The notes under the pieces were generated by a model, which had not been told where the DNA came from, ran no database searches, and saw nothing but the letters and a program-made list of their open reading frames with translations. Position numbers and translations under genes: made by a program. DNA of 64,000 bases from NCBI GenBank assembly GCA_038373885.1, contig JAWZYV010016535.1:868001-932000 (forward strand). Direction: 5' to 3'. Shown here piece after piece: positions 38,601 through 53,600 of this stretch (positions are counted from its first letter, which is position 1; every line of letters begins with the position of its first letter). The stretch is from Cheiracanthium punctorium (lineage: Eukaryota > Arthropoda > Arachnida > Araneae > Cheiracanthiidae).

Positions 38601-41600
38601 CTTTTAAAAGTTGTGGGCCAAACTTTAGGATATTAGCGAAGTCGCGGGCCAAACTTGCGGATTTTAGCGAGGTGTTCAAATGTTCTGCAGGCCGGCGGTT
38701 GTCCATATGTGTGTTAAAGTGTAATATTTCAGCCTTCGAATATGTTTGAGGAATTTGCTTCTATTTAGCTTATAGAACTTCAGAATGTGGTTTGAAAAAT
38801 TAAATTTTAGTATTTTATATATATAGTAAACTATACTATCGGGTTGTAACGAAAGTTTTCCGCCAAATCTGCTTGACACAGCTCATGCGGCACCCAGAGA
38901 TTCAACTTGTACGTCATAGTCCTTGTTTTAGAACTTTAGGTACCAAACCTTCACAGAGTCATATGATACAACAGTAGTACCTAAAGCTGTACACATAATT
39001 CGTTGACGTTCTGTCGCTGACTTTTTGCCACTGAATTGGATGTAAATGATGTTTTTAACCCGGTTAGTTTCATTTGAGACACCTTGTACTTAATGATAAC
39101 GATATATTTTTTACAGATTTCACTGCACAGTGTTCTAAAGTAAATCTTTTTTCAAAATCCCAAAAAGAGTGTGGAAAGATATGAGCAAATACGCCAACGT
39201 GAACTGTTTGCGCAGATCATATTTGCGGTGGCGAGAAACTTTCGTTACAACCTAATATTTTATATAGCCTATATTGGTTATCGTTATGTAGTAGTGGGTC
39301 GCGAAAAAAAAAAAAAAAAAAAAAATCTAGTTGAAGATTTTTTGAAGAGAAGGACAAAAAAGTTTGAGAACCACTGCTCTAGATCAAGATTTTCTCAGTT
39401 TTAGTTTGAAATGGCCCCCCCCTTTCGACGATAGCACCCAGACCTTGCTTACCGTGCCGCGCCGCCTCTGCTCAGAGCTTAGAATTAAGACAGATAAAAT
39501 TTGTTCATATCAATCACAAAAAAACATGTTAACAATGATCATAAAAACAAAAGCGCTGAAGATCAATTTAATTAAATATGGATACTTTAAGTAGCAACTT
39601 TTTTTTAAGGCTTGAAAATTGAGTTTAGTTTATCATTTTTATATTTTTCTTTAACCTTCATTTAATCTCGTCATTTTAAAGCATCATTTATTTAGACCTT
39701 CCAAGGCGCAGCTTGAAAACAAGCAAAAATATTTTGCTTCATATTGCAGCTGTTTTAATGACAAAATTAATGGTACTAAAATTATAAACGAAACCTATAT
39801 GTAAAAACAATTTATTCCTTTTTTTGTGTCGCAAAGAAGTTAACTTTTTGGCAGCGACTTGAAAACTGGCGACTCCCGTGAACATTAATTATGTTGGTCC
39901 AGAAGTTAATGATTCATTTTTAAAACATTACAAAATATCAAAAGTACGAATTATCAAACATTTAATGATTTTATTATCTATCAGATCAATGAGAGAACGT
40001 AGGATTTGTGTATCATTCTGTTTTGAGAAGTTTAATAACTATCAATATCTAATAATTATGCATTTTAAGGGAAGAATTTACATACGTATTTAATGAACAA
40101 TATCTAAGTACATATGTACTTACATAATACTGTACAGTTTATACATTATCACAATTTAATGCAGTTTAAGTAATCTATAAAATATTTTCATATGTGAAAG
40201 AATTCTAATTAAAGAAAATCTAAATAAAAATTGCAAGAAAGGCACATATAGTAAGAGCAAGCAGGAAGCTGTTTTTGGTTAAATATGGAAACCTTTTAAT
40301 CTGGCTCATAGCAACAATTAGGCGACAAAATAGAGGCTGAGAAAAATTGATTTAAATATTTGCACCAGTCGGTACTGGAAATGAAATGGATTATCTTATA
40401 TCCCTTTAACTCCCACTCCTCGTGTTTGTGTTCTGTCAAGCCTAAATGAGCGGCATCTACCTATGGGGGGGATGGCTTGGGAGGAGGACTTTTTAAGGGA
40501 GTCTAATGCATATTCACGTAACATCTGGAGAAAATCGCCCAAAACTCTAGACCGCTAGATTGACAGCCACAAGAGGAGAAAGAATTCTGAACCTGCACAC
40601 TAAGACGCTTCCAGTGCTCAGCTTTTTATAAATTCGGCCATTCATCGGCATGATTTGAATAGAAAAGAAAGACTAGAACTACTGTAAATTCACATTTCAA
40701 TGTATCCGCTGCTTTTTCTTTTTAATGCTTTCTACTGGGATCAAATTTCATCATTCTGTTATTCATTTTAACGAGAACTACACTCTCGTTACAAAAACTG
40801 CCCAACAGATGTAGGTTTAAATGACATTAAATTATGTAAAGTATCGGTATCGGCCGATACCACAATTTAAAAGTATCGGTATCGGCTATTTCTGAAAATG
40901 AATTTATAGGCAAAGTATCGGTATCGGTCATCGGCGAAAATGTGGTATCGGTCGATCCCTAATAATTATGCATGATAAGTAAATAACTGTTATACATTAA
41001 GAATAATATGTACTAAGAAAGCCGATTAAAAAGAGCAAATCGTTCAGGGGGAAAATAAAAAAAAATTGCTAGTGTGCAAAACTATTAAAAACATCAAGAA
41101 AAGCAATAACTATATACAGCTGGCTATGAACTCTGCAATAATGATTGTTTGATAATTTGCAACTACATATTTATCAAACGCAGCTACCGATATTTGAGTA
41201 TTAACAGATGGAATCAGAAATTTTTAGATAACTTTAGAAAGTTTTGAATTTCCCAACCGTATTTTTTACTGCCAACTCCTAAGTGAAATGCCCACGTAGT
41301 TAAGCCGATCGAGATTTTCACTTGAGTCAGCAAAAACAAAACATGCTAGAGGGACCACTTTTTGGGTTACTCAGCTTGCGCAAATGAAGACAAAGACAAA
41401 GGCAGTAACAGTATTTCGATCTAAAGAATAGAATATTCAAAAAAGGCATTTTAATAAATTACATTTGTGGGAAAAATCCAATTTCATAGCCGGTTTTTTG
41501 AAAGGGCCTTTTTCAATCGAACCTATTTTTATGATGGGGTTATTGTACTCAATTGTATATCTGTGAAGGGGCCGTTTTAATTAACGTATTTTTGTGATGG

Positions 41601-44600
41601 GCCGCAAATAGTATGTAGGAAATAAAAAGTGGTGATTGTTGACTAATAATAATTAAAATGTAAAAGCAGTAGGATGCAAAGAAATAGGGCCGCCGTGCTA
41701 AAAAGACGATAAAAGGGCCGCTGGGTGCTGATTACTGCCAAATCAATCTAGAGTCAACACTATGCGCAGAATTCCACGAAAATGCAGAGGATTTTCAGGC
41801 CTGTAAATTTGAATATTTTTTATTAATTTAAATTATTTTTAAACAGTTCATGAATTCAAGAAATATACCATCAGGGTGAGTCAAAACTTGGGGTGAGTAA
41901 TAGCTTTCTCTATCATCAGGTACTTGCATCCATCTTAATACACGACCAGTTTTACCACTTACAACCATTAATCTTCCAACAAGTCGTGTTTCACTTCCTA
42001 AAGAAACAATTTAAACATTAATACAGGCTTTACCCCTTTAAATCATAAGATGACTGTATGCAGTTGTTACATACCATCAAAACTAAAGAAAAAAAATAGT
42101 TTATTAGTTTAGTTTTAATTCCTTATTAAGCGCACATCATAATAATCTTAGTCAAAGAAAAACAAAATTCTAACTATTAAATAATTAATAGTTTGATATC
42201 AAGCAGTTTTGATTTTTTAGAAATTTAATAGAGTACTAATGTGTTTTTAATATAAAATAACCAGAAAATATCCTGCATACCAGGTTCTTTCAATGGATCT
42301 CCACCATGAATCACAAGAAGATCAGGAACACCATCAAAATCAATGTCCATTAAGTACTGTGGTGTATATACATTGGAAGCATCAATTTTTGCGTTTTGGT
42401 CATCAAACTCCCATAGTAATGTTCCATCTTTCCCACTGATAGCATTGAAACCCTATAAATAATAAACATAATGATTAGACTGTACATGTAAAAAAAAAAA
42501 AATATACACTAGTTAGAAGAAGCAAAACACACTTCACAGTCTTAATACACAAATTAAAATAAACTAATCATGCCAGGAATTCTAAAAATACAGGATGATT
42601 CTTAATGAGCTGCAGTATACAGTACAATAAATGATAAAACTGTGCCTTTTCTGAAACTTTCAGAAAAAAAAATCTTATACATGGAATAACACAATTTTTT
42701 TTTTAGGTGACACATTTTGGAAAATTTTCAATTTTTAAGAATTTTTTCTGAAGGTTTCATAATTGATAAAGGTTTATCATTTATTTCAGTATATAGTACA
42801 GCTTGTAAAGAAACACCCTAAACATTTTTCAAGTTCTTAATATAATTTGTTTATTCCTATTCATGTACCAAAATCACATTTTTTTTTCAAACTACAATTT
42901 TCAGAAAAGATGGGGAGAAAATTAAAATTTGATATTTTGTTTTATCAGCAATTATCTATTTAATATCAATTTATATTTGTCCCCAAAATTATTCAAATTT
43001 ACAATTTGTAATTTTTAAGACAACAGGAAAATTTTAACTGCCCTATAGCAGGGGTTCCCAAACTTACGGCACTCTTAAGATAATTAGAATTTTCTCACAG
43101 CAGCCTCATCATACAATGTAGGGAATACTGTAGTTTTGTATGTATATACACACTTCATATTTGTACAATTGTGAAGAATAAATTAGAGATGTAAAGTAGG
43201 AAGAACATAAACATAATTAATACAGCTTTAATTTAAATCCAAGCAAGTACTTTAATGAAATCATGGTTGCTTTGAGGCATTCCCTTGCCTCTCTGTATGA
43301 CGCCCTAGGATACCATGGCACACAGTTTGGGAACCCCTGTCCTATAGTATTCTATAGTGAAGTAAGTAGTACACATTTGTAACTGATAAATATTAAAAAA
43401 ATAATTAAAGAGAAATTATTTCACTGTTTTATCAATTTTTTTAAAGTTACAATATTACTTCGAATGCAGGATGTCTATTGGAGGGCAGAAAAAAAAAATT
43501 CATGACCACAAGGGAATTTTCATGACATAATATGACATGCTGCCATTTTGTTGCTTTTGAAATGTAACTAATTTTAGTCATATTACAGTAATATTATAAT
43601 TATATATACAGGGTGTCCAGTGCTAACGCTGTCCAATGGCTATTTCCTAAACCGTTAGTCAGACACATAGTTCCAATTGCAAAAATGCTTTAAAATATAT
43701 AATCTATTGCATCAGAAGCAGCCAAAGTCAATAATTCAATTTCTATAAAAATTACGAAATTAAAATTTTTATACGGTCCCCCGGTCCTATCAGTTATATT
43801 TAGAAAAATTTTCTTTATACAATTTCATGCACAGTAAAAAAAAAAATTCGTCCTTCTACAATTCATCGATTTATGAAGCAGCAAACATTGGACTTAAGCG
43901 GGGCCTTCGCGATCGCAGTAGTTTCTTCTTTCTAACGGGCCTGCTTCGAGACGTTCGAAGAGAGGCGTGACGTCACAAACGAGATCTAACCAGATCCCCA
44001 GATCTGACTAACCCTCTGCTTTGGACGCCTGCACGCCTACCCCTACACCTGCACTGAGCTGTATTGCAGCGCACGTGGTTGAAGGCATTTGTGCTCTTGC
44101 TTTTGTTTAAAATGTACCTTTCGGCTTATTTTTATTATTTAAATATGCATTATTTTTAATTTGTTACACAAGCTGGACAAGTAGTGAAACTAATAGCAAG
44201 ACCACGCGACAAGCGGGGATTTTAAGGAGATACAGAAGATTTCAGAAGCATTGGTAAGTAATTTCTTCCTTATTTTAAAAAATAATAATACATAATATAT
44301 GTAGATTTATTTATTTATTTATTTGAAAATCAGCATGTAAAAATCTTTACTTAGCGTTAGATTATATAGGTGTTATGTAATATAAAATTATGAACGCTAT
44401 TATATGTAGATTTTTTTGCTTTCATTTTAGAAATCATGGGACGAAAATGCTGTGTTCCAGGATGCAGATCAAATTACGATAATGAAGAGGCGTACACTAC
44501 TGTTTTTAAGTTCCCTACTGATGCAGAGAAGAAGCAATTATGGATAAGTAAAATCAGAAGACAACACTTTTATCCTAGCTCAACATCTGTCTTATGTATA

Positions 44601-47600
44601 AAACATTTGAAGAGCGCTTCATCGTACGAGAACGAGAAGACAGAGTGAAACGTAATGATGGAACCGAATTAGTTGTGCCTCGAAAAAAAATTACGCCCAC
44701 ACCCGAAGCTTATCCAACAGTGTTTGAAAATTTACCTGCATATTTTACTGAAACACTACCGCCGAAGAGAAAAGATCCAAATGAACGCAGATCAAAAATC
44801 ACTAACACAGAAGACGAACAATTTAATCAATGGATGACTAGCGATTTAATTACATCTTTTGATGACTTTCGCGATAAGTGTGCAAACAAATTATTAGGCA
44901 CTGATTGGATACATGTAACCAGAGGTGAGTGTCTAATTTTTTTTTAATTAGGAGAGAAAGATGTACCAAAAGTGACTGTCAGTTTTAAAATTTCATCAAA
45001 TTTTAATGTTGAGATTTTTTGTGATAATTCTATTGTTGACATAAAATCTTTTGAATGGTTATTAGGCAAAGAGCATAAATGTGATAGATGGACAAAATTT
45101 GAAAGTCTTTTGAGCCATCTATCAACCAATGAAAATAATTTAACTTTTAAGCTATGCTAAGCATCTTAATGATGACTTGTCAAATCCCATTAAAACAATC
45201 ACAGACAGTAATTATAATTTTTTACAAACATTTAGTGAGTGGTTGAATCAATGGGGTAAGTGGTATGCTTTAAAAGCAGATGAGAAAAGACAACTAGGTC
45301 TGCCTGTTAAAGTTGGAATGTTAACTAAAGAAACATTTTTTGCATTACAATTTACAACAAATAGCCTGCTTAAAATTGTAACATATATTTTTCAAAACTT
45401 TGGGTCCTAGTTATTTGATGTTGGGGCAATTTCAAACTGACAGTCTTGAAGCTCGTTTTGGTCAGTATCGCCAAATGAGTGGGGGGAATTATAATGTGTC
45501 TTGCACTCAAGTTTTTGAAGCTGAACGGAAATTAAAAATTCTTAGTGGCAATGGAATGCATTCTTGCAATGTAATGTATTCTAGAAAAATGGGGAATTCA
45601 TGCTAAAGGATTTTAGCTGCGAAAATACACCTGATGTAGTTCAAGAACTGGAAATACCAGAGTATTTTTATGATGTATTTAATAGCAGTGATGACACAGA
45701 AATTAAAAATGATGTGATGTCTGTTTTGATATAACTTGCAGGTTATGCAGCGCATAAAATATCTCAGAAAATAAAATGTTCTGAGTGCTTGTTTGTATTA
45801 GTAAGAAATGAAATTTTAGAAATTGAGTGTTCTGATGAAGTTTATAAATTTTTTATGCTAACTGATAGAGGTCAGCTTAAATGCCCCCAAGAGTTGTTAA
45901 TATTTGTCATAGTAAATACTTTCCAAATTTTCCAAAAGCTTATTAGTCAGCGATATGAAAATTCATTTTTAGAATTTCCTGAACCCAAATATCTCATTGT
46001 TCAACTTGCAATTGAAAAAATTGAAATCTTAGGAATTGATTTTTCTGTTAAATGCAATTGTGGATATGATTTTCAAAGTCTGCTTAAACAGTGTTTGTCA
46101 ATAATAACAAATATTTTCCTTAATAATTACACAAAAATTAAAAATTATAACAGGCAATTCAACAACTCAAAAAGAAAATTGTCGTTATTGGCAAATGAAA
46201 CTGAGTGCAGTCTCTCAGGTTTAAAATATTTATAAATAGAATCCCAAGTTAGATATTTGTGTTCAGGAAATTCCAAAAGTAAATTGCAAAAATACGTAAA
46301 CTGTAATTGGTGAACCTCATTTTAAATTTATTTGTTAAAAGAAAGATAAATAAGCTATTTTTTTTCATAATTTGTGATATTTATTATTGTAACCGTACTA
46401 GTTATAGTATATTGTTTACATTTTTGAATGAACAGTTTCTATACGCGAAACTTATAGAAGTATATAAAGCTTGCTTCTGAGCAATTTAATTCCGAAATAC
46501 TTCTAGTGAAAATTATTTTTACATTTGAGAACATCTTTAAAAGTGTTATTTTAGTGAATATTTGTATTGCTTAACCGTTTATGGAGATTGTATGCATATT
46601 ATGTAAATTACATTTTATTTTTCAATAAAATTTAATTAAATCTGTAATTGCATTTCTTTATAACCTAAAGCAGACACTTTTAATCAACATTATTATTATT
46701 ATTTTTAGATACAAAATTACCGTGTGTACATTTTAAATTCCTTAATTAATCAGTAAAAGTATTTAAAGAAAAAAATTTGAAAATTTACTAATTTTCATTT
46801 CTTAAATGTTTTCTACACTTTTATTGCGAAACTGAATTTTTGTTTAATGCATACTTTTATATTGGAAGTTAATAGAAATTGATATGAAAACTGGATAATA
46901 TAGTACTTAAACATATATTTATAATATGTTAAGAAGGTATTGGAAATCAAATTTTAAAAAACTAACAATAAGGTAATTTTTAATATATATACACACAATC
47001 AAACCACTGTTAAGATAATTATTAAAGACATTTTTTAGTATAATAAGCCAGAAAATGTTTCTTTCTTATAGTTTTAGTTTAATTGTGACCTTATCTAATT
47101 TTTTCTTCAATTATCTAAAGAAATAAATATCAACAAACATAATGGTAACAATTTATCTTGATAGAATTAAAAAGCAGTTCCTCAAATAAAAATATATACG
47201 AAGTTTAGATTTGTTGTTGTTGTTATGAAATTATTTTTAACAGGTCTTAATTGTTTAGAAGCAATTTTCTAAAGCTTTTTTTTTTTCAGGATTCCTTTTC
47301 GTCTATTTTTATTAATAAAAATTATATTCAATAAAGAACTTAAAAAGGCAGCTCATGGAAACGGCATGGAGAGATAATAAGAGTCAATTTTGAAACAACG
47401 CTACATTTCGACCTATATTTTCATAACGTCATTGAACGAATATCGATTAAATATTTAAATTTTTAATAATTTAATTATTGTGTAACATTACAAGTATGTT
47501 TACATAAAAACAAGTACACATATAGCAAAAGTCTAAGTATTCCTTAACCGCTGCAGTGGTTGAGGGCTGAGAGAGTCAGATCTCTTGCGTGACGTCATGA

Positions 47601-50600
47601 TCTCCTCGAAGCAGGCCCGGAGGAAAAGAGAAACTACTGCGATCGCGAAGGCCCCGACTTAAGTCACTTTTCCACGCTTAAAAAGGTCCCATTATGGTAA
47701 ACCGTTAAGGGACCATATAAATACTGAAATTTTAAATTATAGGTTTTAATTTCATTTTCTGGTATAATGCGAAAGAAGAAGCAAAACGAATTTTAGAGTA
47801 CTGATCTTCAAGCAGACAGGGCCTTATTATCGCATGGGCAAATCGGGACTTTGCCCAGGGCCCCAAGCTCGAATGGGGGGGATATGCGCCTTGAAAATTT
47901 TTTGGGGGGCAGAATATGAAATTAAATGTGTATAAATAGACGGAATTTCATCACTAATCCAAAAATTTCGGGGTGTGTGTGATATATCTCGATCTCCCCC
48001 CCCCCCTGGCTACGCCCCTGGTCTGTCATGCCTGTATTTATAGATGTCACAGAAGCTATAAGGATGTATCTCTCGAACATTCCACATAAAGCGGGAATTT
48101 TGATTAGTCATAGAAGAGAAATATTAGGCTATTATGCATGTTAATGCAGAAAAACTAAGTTTACAAGCCCCATAAAGAAAATTGTGCCAAATGACCAAAA
48201 TGTCACCAGGCTTGGCGACTTTTAGAGAAAAATCGCCAAATTTGGCACCAAAAATAAGTCCCCAAAAGTGAAGTTACCGAAGGCCTAGGACGAATATTTC
48301 TCGAGATTTCTAGAAACTGCAGTAGAAGTGAATGGGAAAACCGAAACCTCCGAATCTCCGATTCTAGTTGACCGATTTTGATGCAACAAAAGGCAAAATT
48401 TAACTATTTGACTTGTAGAATACCAATTTTCAACTATTTTAAACCCCAGAACAGTGGGTTGCCCCGAAAATTCATATAAATATTTAGATTGCAGTCAAAG
48501 GAAGCTATTTAACGTCAGTTCATATAAAAAACTGTTTAAAAAATTCCATTTTCAGCATAAGCTATATTTTTATTTTACTTTATTGGATACACATAGTTAA
48601 ACGTTAATCTTCTTTATTACAATCTATATTCATAAAATAGTTAATGAAACTGCTAGTAAATATTACAAAGCTCAAAACCATGTGCATTAATTTTTCTCGA
48701 ATTCATTTTGTATATAACCCCTATTTTGCAGCTGGAAAAGTGCTCTAACTGTAAGCAGCTGTAACTCTGTGAATTTTGGTCGTAGAAAGACAAATTTTTT
48801 TTTTATTGTGCATGAAATTGCACAAAGAAAAATTTTCTAAGTATAACTGATAGGACCGGGGGGGCCGTGTAAAAATTTAAATTTCGTAATTTTTATAGGA
48901 TTTGATTTATTGACTTCGATTGTTTCTCATATAATAGATTACACAATTTAAAGCATTTTTGCAATTGGAACTATGTGTCTCTGACTAACGGTTTAGGAAA
49001 TAGCCATTGGACAGTGTTAGCACTGGACACCCTGTATATATAATATATATTCCTTGATTCATAAGTTTAGCCTTTTTACTATTATATATATATATGTGTG
49101 TGTGCGTGTGTGTGTGTGTATGTATGTATGCATTATATATATATAGATAGATTGATAGATAATTATAATATTAATTACTCTTAATAGGCACATTTAATTA
49201 ATTAAATGGTCAAAAGTAAATGAAATGTTACTACTATACTAATCGGCAAGAAAAACCGCCATGGCAATGAGATTGCAAGACAGTTTTTTTTCCTTCACTA
49301 CACCCTACAACTGGAGACAGGGATGTAGGGGAAAAAAGAAAATTGTGACATTGTATCAAAATTCGGGACATTTTCATGGCTTTCATGACCCATTGTTCAA
49401 AATAGTGACATTTTCAAGACCGGTAGACACCCTGGAATGTTAACTTTGCTCTTTTACAATTCACACTACATAAATTCTACTTTTAATATTATTTTTTAAA
49501 CATCATGTCCTCTCCGATAAGTGCACAAAAAGTTTAAAATAAACACTAAACATAAAATTTTACATTAAGTTCTTTCTACAGTACTGAAATTTTCAAAATA
49601 CAAACTTATTTATACTCAGGAAAGACTTACAGCCATTCTTCCACCACCTAGACAATCTTTAATTCCATCCCCATTTAAATCAATATTACAGTTGACTGCA
49701 AATATCTCATGAGCAGAATAATGCCGCCAGATTTCTTTGCCGGTTATACCATCCAATGCTAACAAACCTCCTCCACATTCATCTTTGGATTTTGGAAAAT
49801 ATACATGACATACAACTTTAGGATAATAAAATGCATCAGCTCCTATAAAAACAATTAGTAAAAGAAAGATTCAAATTTTACTTTAAACTAGAAAGCAATA
49901 ACAGAGGCAAAATAAGAAAAAGAAAAGTACAGCTAGTACTTTTCTTTTTTCTTATTTCATTACACATTAATTAAAAATTTTCAGCAATAAGTAGAGATGC
50001 ACAAAACTATTAAAAATCATACAGGATAGTCATAAAATAAAACTATACTGATATATGAACATCTGCCAACTGTTCTGTAAAACTGATTGAGATGAGATTT
50101 TGGACAGAGGTAGTGGCATCAAAGATGGCCACATGTTTTATTTAATATTTTTAATTTTTTTTTTTTTTTTGTTAATTCATGTATTTTATTTGGTTTGGGT
50201 TGGCGTCTGGTGTGAATGGTGACATCGCAGGCTGATATTGCATCATCTCCGGTTTCGCGTTTGTGCATGACGAAAATGCAAAAGTGATTGCATCAGATTT
50301 GTTGGCGCAGGCTGACGAGTGTGAGTATTCTTCGCTGAACGGTGATTCTTTGCCAATGCTTGCGGCCCGGCACCTCCTCTCCTCCGCTTTTACGATTGCT
50401 CATTGGTTGCGTGGTCCGTTTGGGTTTTCCCTTTTTTTTCGCGCCCAGAAAATTCTGTTCGAAATAGCGTCACTTCATCAAAAGTTGCCTTTGAGTGAGT
50501 TTACTTTTTTCTTTCGGTGAAGTCACCGGTACGTTTGCAAGGGATGGAGGTAGTTGGATAGAGTTTAAAATATGCTAAAAGATGTCGGAGTGGTATAATG

Positions 50601-53600
50601 GAAATGCGTATATACATTTTTGAGGAGGTCGCGTAATTTCTTTCCTTTTTTTTGGATATTCTGTGGTTATTCTTAAGGACATATATAATAGGTTAGCAAA
50701 GTACCAAAAGGCGCCTGCACATTCTTTTCTTTTGTGCTGACAAAGCATTTGTTAATGTGATCCGACTTTTTTTTGTGATATGCATCATTGGGGATAGCCA
50801 ATGTAAGCAGCGAGATGTGATTTTATTTGTATCTAATCAAGAAATAATGGTAAAAATAAAGTTTTTCGATAAAAAAAGAAGGAACCAGTTTTTTTTTGTG
50901 CGCTTACGTGAATTCTGAACAGCAGCATTTAAGTGATCTCCATGGAAATGAAAGTGTGGATCGTCGCTACTCCTGGTGAGTTATTTTCTCTTTTTTATGT
51001 CCTCTTTGAAAAGTTTACTGATGCAAGGACCTTTATCAAATAACTAGTTTTCCATCACAAGGCATGTACTTTTCCCTCACCACTTTAATATCACAGAGGT
51101 ATTCAACGGTATGAACCTGGAATTCTGTGAATGATAACAGCATGATACTTATGGTTACGGACATAGGTACAGAAACTAGAAATTTTTGAGTCCATTTTTT
51201 CCCTGGGCATGCAAAACTCCTAAAAAGCATTGGAATGGTACATGTTTCATAGAAAATGGCTGTGTTCTGCACACAAAAACTAACTGAAATTGTACTACCA
51301 GAGTCGCGTAACATCTGCATGTGCATGCTCCTTGCTGAAGAACCAAAATTTGCATCTTTCTTTCAATATTTCTATTATATCAAATATTTCTTTCAATATT
51401 CGATGCTGAATATTTGGGGAATGTCATGAGGGGTGTCTTGCCTCTTTCATACAGAAATTTCATAACATATTACTAAGGAAATATAACAATTTAATTAAAA
51501 TTCATTTACAAAAGGTACCATTCCCACCCTTGTGATTAATGTATTATCCTTACATAAAATACTGATAAATATCACTAAACAAGGACAAAAGCACAAGGCT
51601 TTAGATATATACCTTTTATTTCTTATAAGAAATTTACCACTAACTTAAAAACAATTACTATTAAATAAAACACTTATTATTGTACAATTTTTTCAAAAAT
51701 AAAATGCAGTTAAAACTAATTAAATTACCTGTCCCAAATCCAATAATTATATCGTCAACACCATCTGAATTTACATCATTCAGTCTAATAGCAGTTTCAG
51801 TAGTAAGCATTGGAAATGTCTTTACCCACACATCTTCAGGAATGATTTTTGTACATGGCACTATATTTGTTTCTTTAAGAGCACCTCTTAAATTTGAATG
51901 TGGAATGTTCTTCATAAATATATTGATCAAAAATACAATAAGAAAAATTATACCTGCAAATATAAGTTTATTAAGTACTTCTTATACATTATACTCATAA
52001 AATGAAATATCAAACATAAATTTTAAACATTTCATTGAGATTTTCCAGATGAAAAATTTAATTGATATTTTATTATTATTTATTCGAGGGAAGAGGACAA
52101 ATATGTAACATAACATTGCTCATTTGCTTAACAATATGAGTGATTGATCAAAACCATGTACATAAATTTTTGTCAAATTCATTCTGTATACAACCCCTAT
52201 TTTGCAGCCTGAAAAGTGCTCTAACTTTAAGCAGCTATAACTCGGTGGATTTTGGTCATAGCAGGAGTTTATTGTGCATGAAATTGTGTGAGGAAAATCG
52301 TTTTAAATATAAGATCGGGGACATTATAAAAATTTAAATTTTATAATTTTTATTCAAATTGATTTATTGACTGATTTTTTCTGATATAATAGATTATACA
52401 AATTAAAGCATTTTTTGCAACTGGAACTATGCATCTCTGACTAACAGTTTAGGAAATAGCCGTTGGGCACTGTTAGCACTGTACACCTGGTATATAGTAG
52501 ACTGGTGCACATTATTTATACAAAAATATATTTATTGAATCCTTCTGGGTTAAGCATAATTTCTCTATTTACAAAAATAAGATAGAGCTTTCGTTTTTAA
52601 ACAGAAGGAGGGGCAAATTTTATTGATTAGCCTCGCCACAATTAAGGCCAGAGGTTCACAGTTCCCCATTTTATATATACAATGGAACCTGTCTAATTTG
52701 ACTACCATTGGGAAGATCAACACTGGTCACCTTACAAAGATGGAAAAGTGTGATGGTTATAAAGTGAAATTGCATAGAAGTGGTCACATTACACAGGCGA
52801 TCTCTTTACCAATGTAGTCACTTTAGCAGGTTCCACTGAATTTCAATGGATGACGGGACACTGATACAGGATAAAAAATTCCGTTGCTCTCTCCATTGTA
52901 CAGAGGATGTGGTTTGTGGTTAATGCAGAAATCTTTTATCAGTGGACCCCGAATGGTCATTAAAAAGTCGTAAAATTTGCAACAAGAATGCCCTCTTACC
53001 CCTGTAGTCCCTAGACGCAGTGGCCTTAACTGATGCTGAAGCATAGATAGACAATCCAACCCCCCACCTCCCAACTTTTACAGTTTTCATTCTTTTAACT
53101 GCTCTAAAAAATTGTACGTACAGTAGAAGACCCAAAATCCGCCAACCCGAAATCCGCAAGGCTCTAAAATCCGCACTGTCTGTTCAATGTAAACAATGAA
53201 ATCTGCCCTGTCAGCTGCAAGTTCAGAAAACTACACTATAACCACAAAGTAAAACTAAATAAGCTATTCCCATTTGAAAAAGATATTTTAAGAGTTTGTG
53301 AGCTCCGATGGTAACATTGATACCCTTCAAATGACTGACAATGACATAATTAACACTCAGTTATGGTCACATGACACAGACTCTGGCACAGTAACAAGTG
53401 AGGATGATCAAAAAGTTGATAAAATAACATTTAATGAAGGTTAGGCTCTGAGAAAGAAATATCTCAGATTTGTAGAGCAGCAAAGCTGTGCTACAGAACA
53501 GGAAATAATTTAAAAAAAAAAACTATAATTTAAACATCCCAAAGTCCTAAACTAATATTGAATATCCATGTTTAAATAAGTTGTACTACTATAATTTCAT

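Larger units (their letters stand above)
36921..40961. mobile_element. hAT element with perfect 8-bp target duplication (TATCGG type)
   Basis: Ends TAGGGATCGACCGATA and GGTCGATCCCTA are inverses and are flanked by ATAATTAT at 36913-36920 and 40962-40969. GTATCGG motifs repeat near both ends. No full transposase is present. A 61-codon frame at 37202 (MDVVSPSVVEIMVEESLDGS) could be a first exon but has no motif. It holds a MITE and a SINE copy. Confidence 0.92.
43899..47656. mobile_element. P-element-like THAP transposon
   Basis: Termini CGGGGCCTTCGCGATCGCAG and the exact inverse at 47637-47656, extending to about 30 bases. GACTTAAG precedes the left end (43891-43898) and occurs at 47656-47663 on the right, fitting the 8-bp duplication of P elements. 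Both subterminal regions share GGGCCTGCTTCGAG, TGACGTCA and AGATCTGACT. Confidence 0.9.
43609..49034. mobile_element. mariner-like element hosting the P-like insertion
   Basis: Ends CAGGGTGTCCAGTGCTAAC and its inverse, each flanked by TA (43607-43608, 49035-49036). Inverted repeats are about 250 bases long. Without the P-like insertion it would be about 1.66 kb, and I find no transposase in it, so it is non-autonomous. The terminal decamer matches the 25009 element, but the rest of the inverted repeat differs, so it is a sister family. Confidence 0.85.

Noticed and set aside
50263..50520. 85-codon plus frame as a coding gene
   Set aside because: No recognisable domain or clear initiation context. 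Kept only as part of the CpG-rich island.
51036..51326. 96-codon minus frame as an extra exon of the host gene
   Set aside because: Exons 2 and 3 already join in phase 1. This frame has no fitting splice sites and no family motif.
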